From positions 1-40,606 of the forward strand of contig UCOA01000006.1 of the NCBI GenBank assembly GCA_900474095.1: a DNA stretch of 40,606 bases, read 5' to 3'. The notes under the pieces are model-generated. The model had not been told where the DNA came from and did not search any database. It worked only from the letters and a program-made list of their open reading frames with translations. A program made the position numbers and the translations under genes. The stretch comes from Hyphomicrobiales bacterium (GTDB lineage: Bacteria; Pseudomonadota; Alphaproteobacteria; Rhizobiales; Rhizobiaceae). Positions 23,656 through 32,860 of this stretch are shown one piece after another; the first letter of the stretch is position 1; each line of letters starts with the position of its first letter.

Positions 23656-24039
23656 ATGTTCGCAGGATACTGGACGTTGTTGATCATCGCGATCCATCTG
23701 GGGACGCGCTGGTTGGTCGTGATGAACACGATCCGGTCGACCTTGGGCCTTTCCTCCCCGAGCGCTGCCCGCACCCTGGCTCTTCGGACGGCGGCCATGG
23801 CCATTGCGATCTGGGGCGTGAGAAGTTCTCTCGAGATGACGTTCGGCTCGAAGCTGACGCTGACCTACTCCCTCGATATGTGGGAATTCAACGAGAGCAC
23901 GCTCGGCTTCTTTATCAACTACGCGTCGATCGTCGGGTTGTACGCCGCGCTAACCCATTACGTCCTCAGTTTGATCAGTATGGGCAGAGCAAGGAGGACG
24001 GAAGGCCGCCGGATTTGGGTCAATCGCCATTATCGCTAA
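23656..24039 (+). CDS. Small integral membrane protein, unknown
   Basis: A 127-residue protein with three membrane segments: YWTLLIIAIHLGTRWLVVM (5-23), ALRTAAMAIAIWGVRSSLEM (46-65) and FFINYASIVGLYAALTHYVLSLI (88-110). The ends are basic. No family is recognised. The ATG at 23656 has only a weak ribosome site (GGGGATCCAC). It lies just after the TTATGCCGA repeat cluster, which might regulate it. Its stop codon is inside a perfect 11-base hairpin, so transcription probably ends there. Codon use looks like the neighbours. Confidence 0.6.
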   Translation: MFAGYWTLLIIAIHLGTRWLVVMNTIRSTLGLSSPSAARTLALRTAAMAIAIWGVRSSLEMTFGSKLTLTYSLDMWEFNESTLGFFINYASIVGLYAALTHYVLSLISMGRARRTEGRRIWVNRHYR

Positions 24040-24047
24040 TGGCGATT
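24022..24047 (+). terminator. Perfect hairpin overlapping the stop codon
   Basis: AATCGCCATTA and TAATGGCGATT form an 11-base stem with a TCGC loop. The TAA stop of the membrane-protein gene is at the start of the right arm. There is only a short T run. Confidence 0.55.
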
Positions 24048-24151
24048 TCCGGAAGCGGCTTGAGCAAGCAGACCGACGGCTTTAAGAACTCGAGCGGGCA
24101 ATGTGAACGGCCGAAATGCCGGCGCGAAGCGGATATTTGAGTGTCCGGCCG

Positions 24152-24850
24152 CTATTGGTTTCGAAGCACGCCGACGAGAGCCCTTCCGTCGGTGAAATAG
24201 GGATCACCGCCGCCGTTGCGACCTTCCTTGGTAGCTCCAATGCCGTCGATCTCATAGCTAGACAAGAGTTGTCCGGCCTTGAGAAGATCGCTGATGATCA
24301 GGTTTCGCTCTGCGTCAAGATCCGGGCCGATATGATGCGTGACTTGACCGGTATCGTGGCTGAAGCCGACACCCCGATCAAAACTTGCCGAGCCGAGCCA
24401 GAGCGGGCGGTTATTGGGGCCGTATTGGTTGGTCAGCCAGAAACGAACATGGTTGCGTTCGTCGGCGCTTTTGCCCACGGCCTTTTCGAAGGCCAGATCC
24501 TGTTTTCTGCCCTCGAAAAACAGTGGGCTGACGGGCGCATCGAGATCAGGCCGATCAAGCACCACGCTCAATCCGATATCGACTGAAGTGCGCAAGGTAA
24601 TTTTATCGGCAGGATCCCATCCTGCCGCCGCGAACGCCCGGATTGCTTCTTCCTTGGAACCAACAAGTCCGACATTGATGGGATCGCCCGGAATACCCTG
24701 CGCCGTGGTCGTGACCATGTCGCCAACTTTGTCAATGCGCTCCGCATCGTGAAAAATCCAGATCTCAGGGATGACGAAATAGGCAAGCAGCAGGTATGCG
24801 AACAACACGGCAATCACGGCGCCTATCGCCTTGCGGGTTTTCGCGCGCAT
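24152..24850 (-). CDS. LssY C-terminal domain protein, membrane-anchored
   Basis: A 232-residue protein with one N-terminal membrane segment (AIGAVIAVLFAYLLLAYFVI, residues 9-28) and a soluble LssY-C domain (PF14067). The signature is GDPINVGLVGSKEEAIRAFAAAGWDPAD, then DLDAPVSPLFFEGRKQDLAFEK, then NHVRFWLTN and FDRGVGFS. Full LssY proteins also carry a PAP2 phosphatase or DedA-like part; this one has only the C-terminal domain, so it is a stand-alone form. The domain's function is unknown; the arrangement suggests a periplasmic or outer-face role. The start is ATG at 24850. It is convergent with the small membrane-protein gene. Confidence 0.9.
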   Translation of the reverse strand: MRAKTRKAIGAVIAVLFAYLLLAYFVIPEIWIFHDAERIDKVGDMVTTTAQGIPGDPINVGLVGSKEEAIRAFAAAGWDPADKITLRTSVDIGLSVVLDRPDLDAPVSPLFFEGRKQDLAFEKAVGKSADERNHVRFWLTNQYGPNNRPLWLGSASFDRGVGFSHDTGQVTHHIGPDLDAERNLIISDLLKAGQLLSSYEIDGIGATKEGRNGGGDPYFTDGRALVGVLRNQ

Positions 24851-24984
24851 TGGAATTCGCCCACCCTCAAAAGATGTCCACCAAGATCATACGTCGAACT
24901 TGCCGCGGAGACATCCAGAACTAGCTTCGGCAGCAATTGCCTCAGACCGCATGTGGCGCAACTGCAACCCGCGTGGTCCCGGCA

Positions 24985-25028
24985 CATGTCTGTTCTGCAG
25001 TACCGGCGACCGGTGGCTCGATGACCAT
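24985..25028 (+). repeat. 44-base dispersed repeat, copy A
   Basis: Matches 32635-32678 at 37 of 44 positions without gaps, with GGTGGCTCGATGACCAT identical. It sits just past the 3' end of the cyclase gene at 25037. Confidence 0.6.
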
Positions 25029-25036
25029 CAGCTCGC

Positions 25037-26473
25037 TTAAACGGCCGCTCCCACCCGAAACACCGGCAGTTCCTGCCGCACGCCTCGAAGATGAGCAGTT
25101 CTCGGCTCGACCGCAAAAGCCGCCAGTCCGTCGCGAACCCCGGTCGCGTCGTAAACGTCTTGGCTGACAAAAATCTCGTCGGCGTCGGCGAGGCCTTGGA
25201 CGCGAGCAGCAATGTTCACGGTCTGGCCGAAATAGTCGAGGCGCTCGTTCAGCGTGACCGCGATCGCCGCGCCCATGTGAACGCCGATCTTGAGGATAAG
25301 AGCCTTGTCTGGCTGCCGCTTGTTGAACGAGGCGATTTCGCTGCGCATGTCGAGCGCCGCCTGCACGGCATCGGCGGGCGTCAGGAACGCTGCCATCACC
25401 GCATCGCCGATCGTCTTGATGATCGCGCCGTTGTGGCGGACCGTCACGTCCTGCAGCCGGTCAAAATGCTGCTGCACAAGTGCAAAGGCATTCAGGTCTC
25501 CGATCCGGTCATAAAGTGCAGTCGAGCCCTTCAGGTCGGTGAAAAGGAGAGCGATGTCCTTGACGCCGAGCCCTTCGTGGCTGCGGATCACCTCGGAGCG
25601 GAAGAGGTCGCGGAACGTCTGGGTCGTGAGCAACCGCTTCCCTGAGAGGAACGGCGCGAAGTGGAGCGGCGGCGGCCTATCGACGCCGGGCGGCAGTTGA
25701 AGGATCCCGAACTCGATGCGTTTGTCTGCGACATTGGACATCTCGAAAATCACCTTGCCGGCCGCGATGGTGCCCGCGTCCGGCGTGCTGGACTCGAGGT
25801 CAACACGGATTGCAATGCGCTGTTCGCAGGGCGGAAGCGCGGGATCGACAATAAATGTGATGCCTGCTCCGCTGTCGGAGCTGCTGCCATGTAATATGCC
25901 GGCCTCTGCGATTATCTCAAAAGCGGTCGTCTCGCCCGGCTCGATATAGGCTAATCCGCGGCTCAGCATCTCCCTCAGGTGGACGAAAGGCGTTCCGTCC
26001 GGGATCAAGCCCTCATTCGCCGAACTGAAGCGGAAAAGATAATCCTCCACCGACAGCGTCTGCGGATCGTGATAGGCGATGCGGCGGATGGCCGGATTCA
26101 CGGTGAAGGTTATCGCGATCATGTCGTCGAGGGCCGCCACGAAATCCAGATGGCAGTGGGTGCAGCGGCAGTGACTGCGGAGACTCTTGAGAGCCTGGAA
26201 GCTATCGATGACGCAGGAGCAGACCGGACAGATCAGAATCCAGGTCATATCGAAGAGACCTAGCGCGGTGGCGTGCAGGAAGAGAGCAATCGTCTCCTCC
26301 TCGTTGAGGCTCTTGTCGGTGGCGAATTTGATCGGATTGATGCGGAAGAGCTCGGCGTCGCTTGCCGAACGGATGGTGCTCTCGAGCTTGGATACGAGCC
26401 GCGCACTCCAGGTCCGGGCCGATTCCAGCGCCGTCAGCTCCTCTTCGAGGTTTTTCTCGTCGATCGATGCCAT
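25037..26473 (-). CDS. DUF5939 class III adenylate/guanylate cyclase
   Basis: A 478-residue protein. Residues 1-270 match DUF5939, including a probable zinc ribbon with C82-x2-C85 and C104-x2-C107 (CPVC and CTHC). The cyclase domain follows at about 295-475: LLFTDLKGSTALYDRIGD (metal Asp), IIKTIGDAVMAAF (second metal Asp), LKIGVHMGAAI, and FGQTVNIAARVQGLADADEI (Asn and Arg for the transition state). All catalytic marks seem present, so it should make cAMP or cGMP. No membrane segment is visible. The start at ATG 26473 has GGAGGAGGTCGCC. A long upstream frame is open but unsupported. It is divergent from a second cyclase at 26874. Confidence 0.92.
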   Translation of the reverse strand: MASIDEKNLEEELTALESARTWSARLVSKLESTIRSASDAELFRINPIKFATDKSLNEEETIALFLHATALGLFDMTWILICPVCSCVIDSFQALKSLRSHCRCTHCHLDFVAALDDMIAITFTVNPAIRRIAYHDPQTLSVEDYLFRFSSANEGLIPDGTPFVHLREMLSRGLAYIEPGETTAFEIIAEAGILHGSSSDSGAGITFIVDPALPPCEQRIAIRVDLESSTPDAGTIAAGKVIFEMSNVADKRIEFGILQLPPGVDRPPPLHFAPFLSGKRLLTTQTFRDLFRSEVIRSHEGLGVKDIALLFTDLKGSTALYDRIGDLNAFALVQQHFDRLQDVTVRHNGAIIKTIGDAVMAAFLTPADAVQAALDMRSEIASFNKRQPDKALILKIGVHMGAAIAVTLNERLDYFGQTVNIAARVQGLADADEIFVSQDVYDATGVRDGLAAFAVEPRTAHLRGVRQELPVFRVGAAV

Positions 26474-26873
26474 GGCGACCTCCTCCCCGGACTGCGCTAT
26501 TGTCAACCGAACGAGTTCAGTTGATCGTCCACCATCAGCGGTTCCACAAATTCGCAGCCTTCTAGGTGTACCATAGCGAAAGGCTTCATTGTAGTGGGAA
26601 GCCCCCAGGATCCCGGGACGTGCAGGAGTTGGCGGCGACGAGCCTTTCCGCCGACCCACCCATTTGTCGACATCGGGACGGGTCAAGCGGACCGGCAGCT
26701 TTTAGATAATCGCCGAGGTTGCTCGAATGGCTGAAATGACGGCGCATTGCAGCCGTTCCACGTGCCAGCCGTGGGTGACTGCTCAGGGCGACAGGTGTAA
26801 GCTGTATATCCTCGACCCGTGGGAAAGCGCCTCAGAGCAATCCGAATTCGACCATGTCAGAGGATGCTAGGTC
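26474..26873. other. Intergenic region between divergent cyclases
   Basis: No gene recognised. It must hold both promoters. No GGAAC-N16 site upstream of either start was found. Direct repeats or a cAMP-receptor site were not seen by eye. Confidence 0.5.
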
Positions 26874-29800
26874 ATGCCCGACATCGGAGACTGGCTCGCC
26901 AGCATCAGGCTTGAGCGGTATCGCCAAGCCTTCTTGAAGAACGGCATCGATCTCGATGTCGTCGACGATCTCACCGATGCCGACCTCAACGAGCTCGGAC
27001 TGTCCCTTGGTGACCGCAAGCGTTTTCTCAGGGCGGCCGCGACTCTGGCTCAGCAGTCGCCGCCGCCCACGGCGGCACTACGTCCCTCCGTGTCACCGAT
27101 CCACAGCGAGGCGGAACGGCGACAGCTTACGGTGATGTTCTGCGATCTCGTTGGATCGACAGCACTCTCCGCCCGCCTCGATCCAGAAGACCTACGGCAG
27201 TCGATCGTTGCATACCGTGCTTGCGCCACCGAGATCGTCGGCCGGTACGACGGTTTTGTTGCCAAGTATATGGGCGACGGCGTCCTCGTATACTTCGGCT
27301 ATCCCCACGCCCACGAGGAAGATGCCGAGCGGGCCGTGAGGGCCGGCCTAGCGGTCGTTGAGGCCGTCGACCGGCTGGATGCGGCGGGCGAGCACCTGGC
27401 TGTTCGGATCGGAATCGCCACTGGCCTGGTCGTGGTGGGTGACATCATCGGCACCGGCGAGGCCGAGGAATGCAGCGTTGTAGGTGAAACGCCGAACCTG
27501 GCGGCCCGCCTACAGGAGTTGGCCGGATCCGGCACAGTGGTCATTGCCGAAGCAACGCGCGCGCTGCTGCGGGGCCTGTTCAAGCTCGAAAGCATCGGAC
27601 TGCGGCCGATCAAAGGTTTTTCCGGGGCGGCTGAAGCGTTTCGGGTACTCGGCGAAGTGCGTAGCGACGACCGCTTCGAGGCCGGTCACGCGACCGTGCT
27701 GCCCTTGGTCGGCCGTGACCCGGAACTCGCATTGTTGGTCGATCGCTGGACTCAGGCCAAGGCCAAGGAAGGTCAGGTCGTCCTGCTTGAAGGTGAGGCA
27801 GGAATCGGCAAGTCGCGTCTCGCCCTGGCCCTTCGCGAGCGTCTCCTTCGAGAACCACACAGGTTGCGCCGCTACTTCGCCTCGCCATACCACATCAACA
27901 GCGCGCTTCGTCCGGTGATTGGCCAGCTTGAACAGGAAGCGGGATTTGAACGCGAGGATTCATCGATCGTGAAGCTCGCCAAACTCCAGGCGCTGATCGC
28001 GGAACAGGTGGGTGAGGTGAGCGAAGCGCTCCCATTGTTGGCCGAGCTTCTCGGAATTCCAGGCGCTGACCGCTGTCCAATACTGGATCTCGCGCCCCAA
28101 CAGCGTAAGAACCGAACCTTCGACGTGCTCATCGCCCAGCTTGCCAGACTGGCTGCGAAGCAGCCGGTGCTCCTGGTGCTTGAGGACGCTCACTGGCTGG
28201 ACGCGAGTAGCCTTGAGCTGTTCGGCTTGTTCGTGAACCACATCCGGCAGCTCCCGGTGCAGCTTGTCATTACCCACAGGCCCGAGTTCGTCCCGCCTTG
28301 GCGTAGTTACCGGCACGTGACAAAGGTGGTCCTGAATCGCCTCGACCGGGTGCACGCTCAATCGCTGGTCGAAAGGCTGACCGGCGGAAAGGCACTGCCT
28401 GCCGGAGTGCTCGATTACATCCTGGCCAATACCGATGGCGTACCGCTGTACCTTGAGGAGTTGACCAAAACCATGCTCGAATCTGGTCTCCTGGGAGTGG
28501 CCGGCGATCAGTTTGGACTGGCTGCACATATTCCGCCGCTGGCGATCCCGGTAACGCTATACGACTCGCTGATGGCCCGCCTCGACCGCCTCGGCAGGGC
28601 CAAGGTGGTGGCCCAGATCGGCGCCTGCATCGGGCGAGAGTTCTCCTATGAGCTGATTGCGGCGTTAGCAGTGCTCGATGAGCATGAGCTGCAGAGGAGC
28701 CTTGATCAACTGGTTGCTACTGAGCTAGTTTTTCGGCGCGGAAGCCCCCCTAACGCGATCTACAGCTTCAAGCACGCGCTCGTCCGAGATACCGCATATC
28801 AGTCGCTCCTCAAGAGCCGCCGCCGGGAACTACATCGCCGTATTGCGCAGGTCTTCGAAGAACTCGCCCCACATGCCGTGTCCGCTCAGCCGGAGCTCCT
28901 GGCCCATCATCTGACGGAGGCAGGAGAGCTGCCGCGAGCCGTCGTGTTCTGGCACCGGGCCGCCGAGCACGCAAACGAGCGGGCGGCGAATACCGAGGCC
29001 GTCGGCCATTTGGCCAAGGCACTCGACCTGCTCGCCCAGATGCCAAAGAATCCGGAGCAACTCGAGCTTGAGCTGACGTTGTTGATCACCATGGGACGGG
29101 TGCTTACCGCCGCGAAGGGCTATGGCCACCCGGAGGTCGAGCGCGTCTACAACCGTGCTCTCAACCTGGCGGAGCGGATCCAGGAAACGCCCAGGCTGTT
29201 CCCGGTGCTCCTCGGTCTCACCATTCATCATGCGGTGCGGTCCGAGCTTTCCGCGGCGCGGGACCTTGGCGAACGGCTTCTGAGGTTGGCGCAGCAGATC
29301 TCGGATCCTGTGCTCGTGGTGGAAGCGTCCTATGCTTTGGGCATTACCTGCTCCTGGCGTGGCGAATTCGCCTCTGCATGGAAGCACTTCGAGCACGGGA
29401 TCAGCCAATACGACATCGCCCAGCACCGGGCCCATCTAGCGCTCTATGGACAGGATGGAGGACCGATCTGCCTGTGCCGTGGCGGCATGGCGCTGTGGTA
29501 TCTCGGCCACGATGACCGGGCGCTGGAGCTGATGGACGAGGCGCTCGCCATGACCGCGAGCCTCAGGCATTTGTTCAGCCGTGCCTATGTACTGACATGG
29601 GCGGCGATTTTGCAGGTGCATCGACGCGACATCGCCAAGGCGCAAGAGGCGGCGGAGTTGGCATTGGCGTTCGCGGCCGAACACGAATTTCCATTCTGGC
29701 AAACCCAGGGAGTCTTCCTGCAGGGGTGGGTGCTGGCGGAGCGGGGCCTGATCGCGGAAGGTATCGAGCGGTTGCGAGACGGGTTGGCTGGCATGCAGGC

Positions 29801-30242
29801 GATCGGGTCAGGAATGACGGCGCCTTGGGCGATGGGCTTACTCGCGGAGGCGCATGGAAAGGCTGTTCGTTTTGCCGAGGGTAGTACCTTGATTGACGAG
29901 GCGCTTACCATTGTCGCACGCACTGGCAACCGCTGGTGCGAGGCGGAGCTGCATCGGCTCAAGGGCGAACTCATATCCTCGAGCTCGGAGTGCGATCCTG
30001 CCGAAATCGAGGCGTGCTTCCGCCGTGCGCTCGACGTCGCCCGCATGCAGGATGCGAAGATGTGGGAACTGCGCTCGGCGGTGAGTTTGGCCCGGCTTTG
30101 GCGAGCACAGGGTCTTAGGGCGCAGGCCCGCGAGCTGCTCATGCCGCTCCTCGGCTGTCTCTCTAACGGCCACGAGACGCTCGATCTTCAGGATGCTCAA
30201 GCGGTCCTTGAGAGCTGCGGAGGTAGTAAATTGAGCACCTGA
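26874..30242 (+). CDS. SAM domain-cyclase-AAA ATPase-TPR signalling protein
   Basis: A 1122-residue protein. Residues 1-60 form a SAM domain (IGDWLASIRLERYRQAFLKN, DLNELGLSLGDRKRFL). Residues 80-265 form a class III cyclase (MFCDLVGSTALSARLDPEDL, KYMGDGVLVYFGYPHAHEED, CSVVGETPNLAARLQ). Then comes an AAA-type STAND-like ATPase: Walker A GEAGIGKSRLALAL near 306 and Walker B LLVLEDAHWLDASSL near 435. The rest is TPR-like helical repeats. This is the known large adenylate-cyclase/regulator family in rhizobia. It is soluble. The start ATG at 26874 has a weak ribosome site (AGGATGCTAGGTC). The ATPase and repeats probably scaffold a signalling complex. The frame is intact throughout. Confidence 0.93.
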   Translation: MPDIGDWLASIRLERYRQAFLKNGIDLDVVDDLTDADLNELGLSLGDRKRFLRAAATLAQQSPPPTAALRPSVSPIHSEAERRQLTVMFCDLVGSTALSARLDPEDLRQSIVAYRACATEIVGRYDGFVAKYMGDGVLVYFGYPHAHEEDAERAVRAGLAVVEAVDRLDAAGEHLAVRIGIATGLVVVGDIIGTGEAEECSVVGETPNLAARLQELAGSGTVVIAEATRALLRGLFKLESIGLRPIKGFSGAAEAFRVLGEVRSDDRFEAGHATVLPLVGRDPELALLVDRWTQAKAKEGQVVLLEGEAGIGKSRLALALRERLLREPHRLRRYFASPYHINSALRPVIGQLEQEAGFEREDSSIVKLAKLQALIAEQVGEVSEALPLLAELLGIPGADRCPILDLAPQQRKNRTFDVLIAQLARLAAKQPVLLVLEDAHWLDASSLELFGLFVNHIRQLPVQLVITHRPEFVPPWRSYRHVTKVVLNRLDRVHAQSLVERLTGGKALPAGVLDYILANTDGVPLYLEELTKTMLESGLLGVAGDQFGLAAHIPPLAIPVTLYDSLMARLDRLGRAKVVAQIGACIGREFSYELIAALAVLDEHELQRSLDQLVATELVFRRGSPPNAIYSFKHALVRDTAYQSLLKSRRRELHRRIAQVFEELAPHAVSAQPELLAHHLTEAGELPRAVVFWHRAAEHANERAANTEAVGHLAKALDLLAQMPKNPEQLELELTLLITMGRVLTAAKGYGHPEVERVYNRALNLAERIQETPRLFPVLLGLTIHHAVRSELSAARDLGERLLRLAQQISDPVLVVEASYALGITCSWRGEFASAWKHFEHGISQYDIAQHRAHLALYGQDGGPICLCRGGMALWYLGHDDRALELMDEALAMTASLRHLFSRAYVLTWAAILQVHRRDIAKAQEAAELALAFAAEHEFPFWQTQGVFLQGWVLAERGLIAEGIERLRDGLAGMQAIGSGMTAPWAMGLLAEAHGKAVRFAEGSTLIDEALTIVARTGNRWCEAELHRLKGELISSSSECDPAEIEACFRRALDVARMQDAKMWELRSAVSLARLWRAQGLRAQARELLMPLLGCLSNGHETLDLQDAQAVLESCGGSKLST

Positions 30243-30716
30243 ATACTTGCTCCGCTGCAACGACTTTGTCGTAACTCCCGATGGAGCGATGATTCTGACT
30301 CCGACATTTGTTATTGCGGTGTCGCAGTATAGGGAGTCACGCAACGACTGCAACCCGGTGGGAGCAGACCTCGGCCGAGGGGCGTCCGAACTTCGGCTTC
30401 CCACCCCTTCATCGCCACTCTGACGGCCGAAACTGAACCGCTGCTTTCAGTTAAGCGTCAACGCGGTCTCTACGACTGTTATGCGGGCGCAATGCCGCCG
30501 GTCGTTTTGAGCGTCTTCCGAGACGCTTGAGACACACTGATGAAACACCACGCAGTGCCCAGTTTTGTTCTGGAGTGGTAGCGATTTTGGCGCGCCGGAC
30601 GAGATGAAACTGGGCACCGCTATGTCATTGCTGCGCCTATTGAATTCTGAGATTACCGCTCGGAGCGGAAGGTCCGCTTTGCGCTTAGGCGGTCATTCAA
30701 ACTCAGGCGAGCCAAC
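30243..30716. other. Intergenic region with one dispersed repeat
   Basis: No gene recognised. It contains copy A of a dispersed repeat at 30407-30476. The flanking frames are convergent here, so terminators would be expected; no strong one was seen. Confidence 0.5.
30407..30476 (+). repeat. Dispersed intergenic repeat, copy A
   Basis: Nearly identical to 37603-37668: CTTCATCGCCACTCTGACGG, CCGCTGCTTTCAG and AAGCGTCAACGCGGTCTC are shared. Copy A carries four extra bases (CTGA). Both copies lie in intergenic space next to a minus-strand gene end. Confidence 0.75.
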
Positions 30717-32455
30717 TCACGCCGGCAATCCGGCCTTGATTAGCCCTTCGCGGAGAAGCTCCCGGTCTTCGGCGTGTTCAAGGAGGACGCTCTTGCGCAT
30801 GTATTCGGCCGTCGAGAAATCGGGCCGCAACCGGAGGACCTCTGCCACTGCTGCCTGTGCCTCTGCGGTCCGTTCAAGCTGGGCGTAGCAGGCCGCGAGC
30901 CGCGCACTCGACCACGAACCTGACAAGGGCATCCGCTTGAACGCCTGTGCGGCCTCTGCAAAGCGCCGGAGCGAATAGAGCGCGATGCCGAAATGGGCCT
31001 CGTACCAACGAGGACGTAGTGGGTTGAGGCGACAAGCAGCCTCCAAACAAACCAGTGCGTCTTCGGGCCTTCCACGAAAGGCCAGCAATCGGCCCTTCAT
31101 GATCAACCCGTCTGTATCATTGGGGTTCAGGTCGAATGCCCGCCGGAGGTGTTGCTCGGCCTGGTCGTACTCACGGCGGTAGAGACAGATCGTCGATAGT
31201 AATCGGTGGCAGCGGCTTTCCAGGGGGTCGAGTTCGAGCGCGTGCTTTGCCTCGGTGTACGCCGCGTCCAGCACTTCGGCCGGTGCCGAGGCGTGACCGT
31301 TCTGTGCCACCTTAACGAACGCACTATACGACCGCGCCACCGCATACCGCTCATCGAGAGAAACCGCCTTCTCGAACATCTCACGAGCTTGCTGATTGGC
31401 AGTTTCGGTGTCGTTCCGGAAATGGGCAAGGCCGCGCAACAAACAGTCGTAGGCCGCCAGGCTGGTTGTCGGCCTTCGGAGCGATTGCTGAAGCATTGCA
31501 TCTTCAATTCGCCCAACCAGCGTTGATACAATGGTTTGCGCGACTTCGTCCTGCACTGCGAAGATGTCATCGAGACTGCGGTCATAGCGTTCGGCCCAAA
31601 GATGCGCGCCGGTCGCCGCCTCAATGAGCTGCGCGGTGATCCGCACGCGTGCCCCGGCCCGCCGCACACTGCCTTCGAGGAGATATGAGACGCCAAGCCG
31701 GCGGCCGATTTCCGCCATCTCGATAGACTTGCCGCGAAAGGCGAAGGACGAGTTGCGGGCGATCACGAACAGCGAGCGGAAGTGCGCCAGGCCGGTGACG
31801 ATGTCTTCGGTTATGCCGTCGCTGAAGTATGTCTCTTCGGGCTGGCCACTCAGATTGTCGAACGGAAGCACTGCGATGGATGGCCTGTCAGGCAAGGCCA
31901 ACGGCGCACCGGCGTCTCCGAGACCCGGCTCCCTGGCCCAGCGCCAGACGCGGACCGGCTGGACGATATTCTTTAGCGTGCGCTCGCCGATATCCTCGAA
32001 GGCAAAGTCAGTCTTGCCGGCCAGCTGTTTCTGAACAGCATCGGCGATGCAAATGCCCCCGGTTCGGCCAGCGTCTCAAGCCGCGCGGCGACGTTGACGC
32101 CATCCCCGAGCAGGTCGCCATCCTCTACGACAACGTCACCGACGTTGATGCCGATGCGGAACACGATGCGGCTCTCAGGCGGGACCTCCCGTTGATGGAC
32201 AGCGTCGCCCTCCTGCACGGCGACGGCACAAGCCACAGCATCGACAACGGAGCCAAATTCAATGATCGCACCGTCGCCCATCAGCTTGACGACCCGGCCC
32301 CTATGGTCTGCGATCAGCGGGTCTATAACCTGCGAGCGAAGGGCTCTGATCGCATCGAGTGTACGCGCCTCATCCGTTTCGATCAGGCGCGAATAGGCCA
32401 CGATGTCGGTGGCCATGATCGCGGCGAGCCGCCGCTCCACCCGAACAGTTGGCAT
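30717..32455 (-). pseudogene. Class III cyclase-TPR protein, frameshifted in a C tract
   Basis: A cyclase domain begins at ATG 32455 (GGAGGGCGCCT upstream): RRLAAIMATDIVAYSRLIETDE, VVKLMGDGAIIEF and FRIGINVGDVVVEDGDLLGDGVNVAARLE. At about 32056-32060 the frame is lost. Reading on in the next frame gives ICIADAVQKQLAGKTDFAFE, then DIGERTLKNIVQPVRVWRW, then PDRPSIAVLPFDNLSG and TPR repeats to 30717. A typical member is one protein, so a single C (G on the coding strand) is missing from a run that should have six. The C-terminal part could be expressed alone. The run may be a phase-variation site or a sequencing error. Without the tract change, the protein would be an adenylate cyclase with TolB-like and TPR regions. 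Confidence 0.85.
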
Positions 32456-32860
32456 AGGCGCCCTCCAGCGTATGGTCCGGTTGGCTGTGCGTCTCAATCG
32501 TCGCAGCTTCGACCATAAACCGCAACCGGAATGAGCTCAATTCGATTTCTAAATACATCCCATACATGAGGTTGCTGCTCCCCACGGCGGATGAGACGAT
32601 CCGCCTGGCTTGTCGAAGACCTAAGGAACTGCGTCATGTCCGCTTTGCAGCAACAGCGACGGGTGGCTCGATGACCATTATGAGGGCGCTATGCCGATCG
32701 GCCGCTTCCGACCCCAAAGCTGTCGCCCCCCAAGGGAAGGGAGGATTATAGCGAAATTTGAAAGCCGATTCGGGCCCCAGGACTAGTGTAGATATGGCAA
32801 AGGGCAGATGACTAGTGAGTGCTGATCTCCTATAGTGACATTTATTTGGAGGCTTGGCCC
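32456..32860. other. Intergenic region with one dispersed repeat
   Basis: No gene recognised between the divergent cyclase and hydrolase. It contains copy B of the 44-base repeat at 32635-32678. Promoters for both flanking genes must lie here but none is clear. Confidence 0.5.
32635..32678 (+). repeat. 44-base dispersed repeat, copy B
   Basis: Matches copy A at 24985-25028 at 37 of 44 positions without gaps. It sits near the 5' end of the frameshifted cyclase. Confidence 0.6.

Noticed and set aside
26474-26686. Longer N terminus for the DUF5939 cyclase
   Set aside because: The ATG at 26473 has GGAGGAGGT upstream; the extension has no such support and no domain.
32819-32860. Upstream start for the secreted hydrolase
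   Set aside because: It would place 14 polar residues before the signal peptide; ATG 32861 has GGAGG at the proper distance.
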